From Thiotrichaceae bacterium (lineage in GTDB: Bacteria > Pseudomonadota > Gammaproteobacteria > Thiotrichales > Thiotrichaceae), in assembly GCA_027008665.1 (NCBI GenBank), contig JALVEA010000030.1, forward strand, positions 1 to 17,460: 17,460 nt of DNA, written 5' to 3'. Within the stretch, counting starts at the first letter, position 1. Every line of letters starts with the position of its first letter. Made by a program: the position numbers and the translations under genes. Under the pieces are notes generated by a model. That model worked only from the letters and a program-made list of their open reading frames with translations. It made no database searches and was not told the DNA's origin. This document shows positions 1 to 5,802 of the stretch, in pieces.

Positions 1-276
1 GTACTGATTTTAATTTCAGTCTATTAAATTTATTATGCTCCATTAATAGCGCGGAAGTACTGAGGTAGTAAATAGCGAATTATTGGGGCGCTCATCATTG
101 AGTACACAAGAAGGTGTAATCTTAATAATCTATAAATATAGACTAAAGATGTGTTAAATGCCTACTTATCTATTAGCTATATTTATCAAAGTTATAATTT
201 TTAACTATTTCAATTGGTTGATTAACTTAAAACAATATATTTTTAAGAGCAAGGACTCAGGATTAAGTTCCAAAGC
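1..276. other. AT-rich non-coding left edge, no gene recognised
   Basis: No supported gene is seen between the window edge and the stop codon of the YheT-like gene. A short plus-strand frame open from the edge to a TAG at 66-68 is too short to judge; it could be the tail of a gene outside the window. A small inverted repeat (TCTATA, 2-nt centre, TATAGA) lies at 129-142, and the 7-mer GTACTGA occurs at 1-7 and 56-62. None of these can be given a role. Confidence 0.4.
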
Positions 277-1263
277 TTATTGTTGCGTTTTTCTTTTTTT
301 AGTCAGCCATTCTAGGATTCTTTGATCGATCCAGTAGTGCGCTTTTCCTGGAAATTTTCCGCCAATAAAACCGACATGACCGCCTGTATTAGAAAGTTCT
401 AATTCTACATTATGAGGTAATTCATTTGCTGTAGGGGGCGTACTAGGATACATAAAAGGATCATTTTTAGCATGAAGAATAAGTGTTGGTATTTTAATAG
501 CTTGAATAAATTGTCGACTGCTACATTGTTGATAGTAGTCTGTACTACTTTTAAAACCATGCAGTGGTGCGGTGACATGATGATCAAAATCATAAAAGGT
601 CTTTAGTTTTTTGATATTAATAGTCAAAGGTGAGGCGATAATGCGAAACTTATCTTGGTATTTTCTTTGTAAACGTGAGACTAAATGCATTTGATAAAGT
701 TTAGAAAAGCCTTTGTTCATTCTTTTTGCAGCATCAGCGAGTTGAAAAGGTACAGATACTGCAATAGCTGATTCCGTTGCTGCTTGAGATTGTTGTTCAC
801 CTAACCATTTGAGTAAAACATTTCCACCCAAAGAAAAGCCAATAATGGCATGTAGTTTACGTTGATGCTTTTGCGTTAGATAATCAACAATAAACTGTAA
901 ATCTTCTGTTTCACCACTATGATAACTGCGTGGCAAGGTATTGGGTTCACCACTGCATCCACGAAAATGCATAAAATAAATACCATAACCTGCATCTTCA
1001 AGTGTTTTTATTAATGGTTTTGCATAGGGAGACGAGAGTGAGCCTTCTAGGCCGTGTAGTATTAACACCAAAGGTCTATTATTTGTTTGACCTGTAATAT
1101 TTTGAGTAACTCCCAAATCAATAAAATCACCATCGTTCAGTGTGATGCTGAGATTATTGAGCTTTAGCTTAGGTGTTCTACGAAAGAAAGTAGACCAGAG
1201 TGTTTGTAAATGCGTGTTGGGTAACCACCAAGCAGGTTTGAATTTACTTTTTATGATTGGCAT
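277..1263 (-). CDS. yheT: YheT-like alpha/beta hydrolase
   Basis: This 328-residue protein belongs to the YheT/ABHD1-3-like group of alpha/beta-hydrolase-fold esterases. These are predicted carboxylic-ester hydrolases with poorly known natural substrates. The family's N-terminal region (residues 8-24, with the PAWWLPNTHLQTL stretch) is followed by the oxyanion strand ending LHGLEG (69-74), an HFRGCSGE segment (99-106) and the nucleophile elbow GFSLGGN with Ser144. Asp268 (in KNDPF) and His296 (in GGHVGF) complete a convincing catalytic triad, and the length is normal for the family. No signal peptide is seen, so it is probably cytoplasmic. The start is supported by AAGG about 7 nt upstream of the ATG. 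It is the last gene of the minus-strand cluster, separated from the S24-fold gene by a 72-nt gap with a hairpin, so it may be only partly co-transcribed. The family call is firm; the substrate is unknown. Confidence 0.9.
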   Translation of the reverse strand: MPIIKSKFKPAWWLPNTHLQTLWSTFFRRTPKLKLNNLSITLNDGDFIDLGVTQNITGQTNNRPLVLILHGLEGSLSSPYAKPLIKTLEDAGYGIYFMHFRGCSGEPNTLPRSYHSGETEDLQFIVDYLTQKHQRKLHAIIGFSLGGNVLLKWLGEQQSQAATESAIAVSVPFQLADAAKRMNKGFSKLYQMHLVSRLQRKYQDKFRIIASPLTINIKKLKTFYDFDHHVTAPLHGFKSSTDYYQQCSSRQFIQAIKIPTLILHAKNDPFMYPSTPPTANELPHNVELELSNTGGHVGFIGGKFPGKAHYWIDQRILEWLTKKRKTQQ

Positions 1264-1269
1264 AAAAGA

Positions 1270-1324
1270 CCTTGACTGAATATAAAAGACGTTTTAAACA
1301 ATTATTGAAAACGTTTAGACAAGG
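1270..1324 (-). terminator. Possible intrinsic terminator or attenuating hairpin before yheT
   Basis: Between the S24-fold gene and yheT the minus strand can fold ACGTTTT (1314-1308) against AAAACGT (1295-1289) with a 12-nt loop. It is followed on the minus strand by CTTTTATATT. An outer CAAGG/CCTTG pair (1320-1324 with 1270-1274) could extend or compete with this fold. The stem is AT-rich and the loop long, so termination may be partial. Confidence 0.4.
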
Positions 1325-1335
1325 TAGGAAAGAGG

Positions 1336-1701
1336 TTAATCATATCTTTTATGATAAGTGCGTCGTTTCCCCGCTCGTTGGGTAATAATCCCTTCAATCT
1401 GCTTAGGGCTTTTAATTTCGAAAGTTTCGTAAAGATCATTTAAGGGTTCAAGAAAGTAACGTTGATCGATAATGCGTAGTCTACGGAAAATATATTCGTC
1501 CTTATTGTCTTTAGCAAACACATAAGAGCCATCACGGTAGACATGACTAGGGTCAATAATAATAATGCAACCCTTGGCAAATTCTGGTTCCATGCTATCG
1601 TCTAAAGTGCGTAGAGCAAAAGGTTCTGATTCTGAACAACTGCCACCATCGCCCATATTTTGTTTAAAAGCATCTTGAATCTGTATTTTAGTTTCTTGCA
1701 T
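1336..1701 (-). CDS. S24/LexA-fold protein without DNA-binding domain, catalytic Lys replaced by Arg
   Basis: This 121-residue protein is essentially only the C-terminal LexA/UmuD-type (peptidase S24) domain. The nucleophile motif DDSMEPEF carries Ser36 and is followed by the domain's DP...RDGSYVFA strand region (50-63), EYIFRRL (69-75) and YFLEPLND. In LexA the general-base lysine sits in the VKRL motif; here the aligned residue is Arg73 (FRRL). There is no helix-turn-helix and no obvious Ala-Gly cleavage site. It is therefore unlikely to be a classical self-cleaving repressor and may be a non-proteolytic member. It starts 12 nt after the cysG stop with no clear Shine-Dalgarno sequence, suggesting translational coupling. 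The C terminus is basic (RAGKRRTYHKRY). Fold assignment is good; the function is unknown. Confidence 0.75.
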   Translation of the reverse strand: MQETKIQIQDAFKQNMGDGGSCSESEPFALRTLDDSMEPEFAKGCIIIIDPSHVYRDGSYVFAKDNKDEYIFRRLRIIDQRYFLEPLNDLYETFEIKSPKQIEGIITQRAGKRRTYHKRYD

Positions 1702-1713
1702 GGGGAGATTCCA

Positions 1714-3135
1714 TTATTGATTACGACTAAATTCTGTTTTTTGCATATAACTTTGTGGCACATACCAACTCAGTTTCTGATGTAACTGTACTACTTCGCC
1801 AATAATGGTGAGGGTGGGTGCGCGCACTCCTGAATTTTTAACCAGTTGAGGTAAACTGCCAACGGTGCCAATATGAACCCGCTGATTGCGCGTTGTACCT
1901 TGTTCAATTAATGCTGCAGGCATATCGGATGACATGCCGTGCGCTTGTAGCTGTTCGCTGATAACACTAATACCTGTTAATCCCATATAAAAGACAAGGG
2001 TGTGGCGAGGTTGTACTAATTGCTCCCAGTTCAGATTAATTGTGCCGTCTTTAAGATGACCAGTCGCAAAAGTAACCGATTGTGCATGGTCACGATGTGT
2101 TAGTGGAATACCTGAATAACTTGCACAGCCAGCAGCCGCAGTAATACCAGGGACAACTTGAAAGGGTATTTGATTTTCTGCCAGCGTTTCGATTTCTTCA
2201 CCACCGCGACCAAAAATAAAGGGATCACCGCCTTTAAGACGCAATACACGTTTGCCTTGTTTAGCTAACTCAACTAGTAAATCATTAATTTTATCTTGAG
2301 GCACTGCATGATTATCTTTTTCTTTGCCAACATAATAGCGTTCAGCTTCCTTGTTTGCCATGGCTAAAATAGGCTGTGAGACTAAACGGTCATAGACCAT
2401 CACATCCGCTTGTTGCATTAATCGAAGGGCTTTAAAAGTAAGCAAATCAGGGTCGCCAGGTCCTGCACCGACTAAATAGACTTCGCCTATTGAGGGTTTA
2501 GCTGTCTTTGTCTCTAATAATTGATTCAATAATTGACGTGCCGCATCGTCTTGACCTGCATAAACAAGCTCTGAAAAAGTCCCAGCAAGGGTGGTTTCCC
2601 AAAATTGTTTACGTTGTTGCTGTTGAGGAAAATGCGATTTTACTCTAGGGCGATATTCTTCTGTAATTGCGGCTAGGTGTCCACAGGCAGATGGAATTAG
2701 CGTTTCCAGTTTCATTCTTAATCGCCGTGCTAAAACAGGCGATGCCCCCCCTGTTGAAACGGCAATAGTAACAGGGGAGCGATCAAGCACTGAGGGCATA
2801 ATAAAACTGCTTTTATCAAGATTATCAGCCACATTAACAAGGATACCTTGTTCTGTTGCTAATTCGGCAATTTCAAGATTAACATTAGCGTCATTAGTGG
2901 CCGCAATAAGAAGCATATTATTGTCTATATCAGATGCTTGGAAGTGACGAGCAATATGAGTAATTGTTTTCTCAGCGACTTTTTTTTGCAAGGCATCACA
3001 TAGTTGAGGCGATACAAGGGTTACTTTTGCGCCCGATTTAAGCAAGGCCTTAATTTTACGATTAGCAACAACGCCGCCACCGATAACCGTGCAGTGGCGT
3101 TCTTTAAGGGTAAGAAAAATAGGGAAATGTTTCAT
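1714..3135 (-). CDS. cysG: Siroheme synthase CysG (dehydrogenase/ferrochelatase plus uroporphyrinogen-III methyltransferase)
   Basis: This 473-residue fusion makes siroheme from uroporphyrinogen III. The C-terminal SUMT half methylates it twice with S-adenosylmethionine, and the N-terminal half oxidises precorrin-2 with NAD and inserts iron. Seen in the sequence: the NAD-binding GGGVVANRK (19-27), the catalytic Asp104 in NVADN, FIMPS (111-115), STGGASPVLARRLR (127-140), the SUMT entry motif VGAGPGDPDLLT, YDRLVS, and RLKGGDPFIFGRGGEE. Numbering runs in register with Salmonella CysG as I remember it. There the regulatory phosphoserine is Ser128, and here residue 128 is Thr. The length is slightly above the usual 457. 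It lies 6 nt after the 154-residue unknown gene and is followed by the S24-fold gene. Siroheme serves assimilatory sulfite and nitrite reductases and dissimilatory DsrAB, which fits the nearby DsrS-like gene. Confidence 0.97.
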   Translation of the reverse strand: MKHFPIFLTLKERHCTVIGGGVVANRKIKALLKSGAKVTLVSPQLCDALQKKVAEKTITHIARHFQASDIDNNMLLIAATNDANVNLEIAELATEQGILVNVADNLDKSSFIMPSVLDRSPVTIAVSTGGASPVLARRLRMKLETLIPSACGHLAAITEEYRPRVKSHFPQQQQRKQFWETTLAGTFSELVYAGQDDAARQLLNQLLETKTAKPSIGEVYLVGAGPGDPDLLTFKALRLMQQADVMVYDRLVSQPILAMANKEAERYYVGKEKDNHAVPQDKINDLLVELAKQGKRVLRLKGGDPFIFGRGGEEIETLAENQIPFQVVPGITAAAGCASYSGIPLTHRDHAQSVTFATGHLKDGTINLNWEQLVQPRHTLVFYMGLTGISVISEQLQAHGMSSDMPAALIEQGTTRNQRVHIGTVGSLPQLVKNSGVRAPTLTIIGEVVQLHQKLSWYVPQSYMQKTEFSRNQ

Positions 3136-3141
3136 CTTTAG

Positions 3142-3606
3142 CTAACGTCTCTTTTTACGGACTGGATAGGTAACAATATCTTTAACAATATCACTATAGG
3201 GTAGTTTTTCCACACTTTCGTATTTTAGCAAAGTAGCGACAACGGTTTGATGAATATTGTGTACAGTTACCCCGATTCGGGGTGGTGTTTCTTTATTTTC
3301 AGGAGTGACCAATTTTTGCAGACCGAGCATTCCGCCTGCTTGCACTCTTAATTCTTTATTATGTGGCAATGGTCCATCTACTGTAATAATTTTAAGAGCA
3401 AAGCGTGATTTATTACGCAGAGTCTCCAATAGCAAGGAGCAATCTGCTAATGCTTGTTCTGAACCACACGCAATACCTTCACGAGTGGCTATCAAAAAAC
3501 GCTGTTTCAGTTCACAATCACAATGGCGGTTATTGAGTGATTTTTCAAACACACAGCGGTTAGGATTTAGTGCGTGATAAACTTTTCGGTATTGATCTTC
3601 ATCCAT
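3142..3606 (-). CDS. Conserved-looking hypothetical protein with five N-terminal cysteines
   Basis: I do not recognise a named family. The 154-residue protein has no signal peptide or membrane segment. Its N-terminal third carries Cys18, Cys29, Cys31, Cys47 and Cys56, spaced C-x10-C-x-C-x15-C-x8-C. This could hold zinc or an iron-sulfur cluster, but no standard motif is matched. A middle segment (about 70-100) contains DGPLPHNKELRVQAGG and the C terminus is very basic (PVRKKRR). It sits only 9 nt after the 78-residue gene and 6 nt before cysG, so it is almost certainly co-transcribed with siroheme synthase. A 106-codon frame on the opposite strand (3257-3577) is an antisense shadow. That this is a real gene is supported by the packing and by a protein-like sequence; any metal-binding role is inference. 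Confidence 0.8.
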   Translation of the reverse strand: MDEDQYRKVYHALNPNRCVFEKSLNNRHCDCELKQRFLIATREGIACGSEQALADCSLLLETLRNKSRFALKIITVDGPLPHNKELRVQAGGMLGLQKLVTPENKETPPRIGVTVHNIHQTVVATLLKYESVEKLPYSDIVKDIVTYPVRKKRR

Positions 3607-3615
3607 ACAAAATAT

Positions 3616-3852
3616 TTATTTTTCCCACTCCATCGTGACGGTTTCAGGGCGTTTTTCCATTAGTAATTCTTCAGCACCAAGTTGTGTGACGGCATGAACT
3701 AATTTAAATGTAATTGCGCCATCAATAGGAACGGTTGCACGTTGTGCGCGGGTGAAATTACGCGCATCTTTATAGACCTCAAAGGATTCTAGGTATTCAA
3801 GATTTTTTAGAATAGGGGTTGGATTGGTGATTTTAAATACATAATAAGGCAT
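3616..3852 (-). CDS. Small hypothetical protein (78 aa) in the dsrS-cysG cluster
   Basis: The family is not recognised. The 78-residue soluble protein begins MPYYVFKI and ends METVTMEWEK-like (actual end: PETVTMEWEK). It has mixed strand/helix character, no cysteine, no signal peptide and no membrane segment. It has a purine-rich Shine-Dalgarno stretch (AAAGAGAAT) upstream of its ATG. It sits 40 nt behind the DsrS-like gene and 9 nt before the 154-residue gene, so it belongs to the same transcription unit. The tight packing on both sides argues that it is real. Nothing in the sequence gives a function. Confidence 0.75.
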   Translation of the reverse strand: MPYYVFKITNPTPILKNLEYLESFEVYKDARNFTRAQRATVPIDGAITFKLVHAVTQLGAEELLMEKRPETVTMEWEK

Positions 3853-3892
3853 GAGCGGTATTCTCTTTAGTTATTTAATCATCGGGGGAGTA

Positions 3893-5014
3893 TTATGACA
3901 TAAGTATATCAGTTTTTGCTAATAAAGGTTCTGTTAGTGGGTTTAATCGTTTCCGCATCACTTTTCCAACAGACTCATTTCCACTAAAAACAGGGGTTAA
4001 GGTATTTTCTCCAAACTGTGCTAATAACATTAAGGCGGAAAATTTTTCAAGGTACTGTGGTTCTAGCACGGTTAATAAAGCATTTAACGCATCAGAATGT
4101 TGATCTGAAATTTTAGAGTAGAACTCGGTACGTTGTAATGCGATTTCAATACTGTGAGCGCCTCGTTTTTCAGGGAAGGGTAAATCAAAAAACTGTTTAA
4201 TAGCGCTAAATAAAGAGATAACAACATCTTGATCGACAGGTTTTTTAAGGGCATTTTTTAATGTTTGCAACCATATTTGTCCTTCTTCAGATAACGCATA
4301 ACAAAAAGCATGGGCATAAGGATTATTATTATCCAGCAACGTTTGTAATTGTTTTTTTAGGGGAGGGTGGTCATTAGAGGCTTTTTTATTAATGGGTATT
4401 TGTTGAGGATCGCTATGAAGAAAGCCAACATAATAAGGATTGCGGCGTTTAGCTCGCGTCCATAGTTCTTTTTTTTGTTGCGAGCTAATTAGTTCACCTT
4501 GTAAGCAGACGCGAACCATATCAACTGCATTAACCTGACATTCTTCAAAGGGTAAAAACTCCATTAAAAATTCTGCTAGTTCTTTTCCTAGCTCACCCGC
4601 AACCACATCAGGATAAGTCATTAAGCGACGCGCTACCTCAATAGTTGGGTTCGCCCACCATGCGCGCACCCCAATCTCGTGGCTAACAGAAGGCGAATAA
4701 ACAACGGCAATCACCGCCTCAGGCTCACCTAATAACAACATATGTTTTAAAGTGTTATCTGCATGACCCATACGTGTCCATGTTTTAATATAAACAGGAT
4801 AGCCACCTGGAGAACCCGTGATTTTTATTGATAATAATTCACGTACCCAACGTAGATACTGATCATCATTCACGGTCGGATTCAATACAACCTTCGCTTC
4901 ACCTTTGTCTGTCAAGGCATGAACGGTCATACTACTTTCATTAATACGAATCGCTTTTAATGGTTGTGCTAAGAGTACATTAAGACGCAGATTATCCGCA
5001 TTTGATAATTGCAT
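3893..5014 (-). CDS. dsrS: DsrS-like protein, associated with dissimilatory sulfur oxidation
   Basis: This 373-residue soluble protein resembles, from memory, DsrS, the last gene product of the Allochromatium dsr cluster. DsrS is a cytoplasmic protein of unclear biochemical function linked to sulfur-globule oxidation. Recognisable stretches are the N-terminal NLRLNVLLAQPLKAIRINES, then SPGGYPVYIKTWTRMG (about 87-102), LLLGEPEAVIAVVYSP and RAWWANPTIEVARRLM. No signal peptide, membrane helix or cofactor motif is visible. The start is supported by GAGGA about 8-9 nt upstream of the ATG. It heads a cluster leading through two unknown genes to cysG. No dsrAB is in the window. DsrS-like proteins may also occur in bacteria that lack the Dsr pathway, so the name alone does not prove sulfur oxidation. 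Confidence 0.6.
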   Translation of the reverse strand: MQLSNADNLRLNVLLAQPLKAIRINESSMTVHALTDKGEAKVVLNPTVNDDQYLRWVRELLSIKITGSPGGYPVYIKTWTRMGHADNTLKHMLLLGEPEAVIAVVYSPSVSHEIGVRAWWANPTIEVARRLMTYPDVVAGELGKELAEFLMEFLPFEECQVNAVDMVRVCLQGELISSQQKKELWTRAKRRNPYYVGFLHSDPQQIPINKKASNDHPPLKKQLQTLLDNNNPYAHAFCYALSEEGQIWLQTLKNALKKPVDQDVVISLFSAIKQFFDLPFPEKRGAHSIEIALQRTEFYSKISDQHSDALNALLTVLEPQYLEKFSALMLLAQFGENTLTPVFSGNESVGKVMRKRLNPLTEPLLAKTDILMS

Positions 5015-5048
5015 AGTATAAAATCCTCAGTCCTTTGATCTTGTTTTG

Positions 5049-5077
5049 GGTGTTCAGAGTCTATACTTTTTAACACC
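5049..5077. repeat. Inverted repeat GGTGTT...AACACC between the DUF4124 and dsrS-like genes
   Basis: GGTGTT (5049-5054) and AACACC (5072-5077) are separated by 17 nt in the 94-nt gap. It could be a weak terminator for the DUF4124 gene or an operator upstream of the dsrS-like gene. There is no T-tract directly after it on the minus strand, so a regulatory site is at least as likely as a terminator. Confidence 0.25.
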
Positions 5078-5108
5078 TCTGGCAAAGATATAAGTAGGTG
5101 CTTAGCAA

Positions 5109-5630
5109 TTAATGGCGAATAACAGTAAAAACAACTACCTTGCTTTTCATAATATCTTCACCTGTTGCGCCTTTGATAATGGCATAAACAGTGTGTTCCC
5201 CACGGTCTAAATTACTTAAATTCACCATTTTCAAATCACCTTCAGCCATTTGCTTGCCGTCCAAAAAAACATGAAGTTTATGTTTGCCTAATAATTTGGG
5301 TTTCAACGCTAATATCACCGTTACGTCCCCATTATTAGCACGAATGGCTTGTTTATTTTTAGGTGCGATAATAGAAAAGTTGCTATAAATTACTTTCTGC
5401 TGTTTTTTTTCTTGCCCTTTTTCTTTTGCAATTAAAACAGGTTTATAAAGTTTGCCATAATCTTTTAAAATGGTTAGCTGAGGAAGAACAACGACTTTAG
5501 CCTTGACTGACTCAGGCGGAGAGTCCCCATAATGAACCACTCCTTTTGAATCTTTCCAACTAAACACTGTGTCTGCAATCACTGCCGAAAAAAATAAAAA
5601 ACTTATCGCTACTACTATCCAATGTCGCAT
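5109..5630 (-). CDS. Secreted DUF4124-domain protein
   Basis: The 173-residue protein starts with a signal peptide (MRHWIVVAISFLFFSAVIA, cleavage near residue 19). The DUF4124 signature follows, where a short strand reads FSWKDSKGVVHYGDSPP (about 23-39). The C-terminal half (about 85-173) has strand-rich sequence, with LHVFLDGKQ and RGEHTVYAIIKG, resembling an Ig-like or carbohydrate-binding-like fold. DUF4124 proteins are common, poorly characterised periplasmic proteins of gamma- and betaproteobacteria. AAGG sits about 9 nt before the ATG. It is probably transcribed alone or ahead of the dsrS-like gene; the 94-nt gap to that gene contains an inverted repeat. No enzymatic residues can be named. 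Confidence 0.8.
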   Translation of the reverse strand: MRHWIVVAISFLFFSAVIADTVFSWKDSKGVVHYGDSPPESVKAKVVVLPQLTILKDYGKLYKPVLIAKEKGQEKKQQKVIYSNFSIIAPKNKQAIRANNGDVTVILALKPKLLGKHKLHVFLDGKQMAEGDLKMVNLSNLDRGEHTVYAIIKGATGEDIMKSKVVVFTVIRH

Positions 5631-5734
5631 TTGTATCGCCTTACTTTATTGACTATAAACCCTTTATCGTATGATGATCTTTAAATGGAATACCATTATT
5701 TTCCGATAAGCACGAATACTTTTAGAGCCTGTTT

Positions 5735-5770
5735 GCTCAGGTAACTACACCCTGAGCGGAGTCGAAGGGT
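5735..5770. repeat. REP-like palindromic element with nested hairpin
   Basis: Positions 5750-5769 read CCCTGAGCGGAGTCGAAGGG, an imperfect palindrome flanked by A and T so that ACCCT and AGGGT close it. From memory, this sequence, or its complement beginning CCCTTCGACTC, occurs as a dispersed repeat in many unrelated bacterial genomes. Just before it, GCTCAGG (5735-5741) pairs perfectly with CCTGAGC (5751-5757) over a 9-nt loop. It lies behind the stop of the beta-propeller gene and ahead of the DUF4124 gene, where it could also act as a transcript-end structure. Confidence 0.5.
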
Positions 5771-5802
5771 ACAATGATTGCTGTGGAAAACTATATATGA
5801 GC

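Noticed and set aside
129..142. Palindrome TCTATA-AA-TATAGA as an operator
   Set aside because: Short AT-only inverted repeats are expected by chance in this base composition, and no gene start lies nearby.
3257..3577. 106-codon plus-strand frame
   Set aside because: Lies wholly antisense to the 154-residue gene, which is packed between two co-directional genes. The translated sequence is not protein-like and has no ribosome site.
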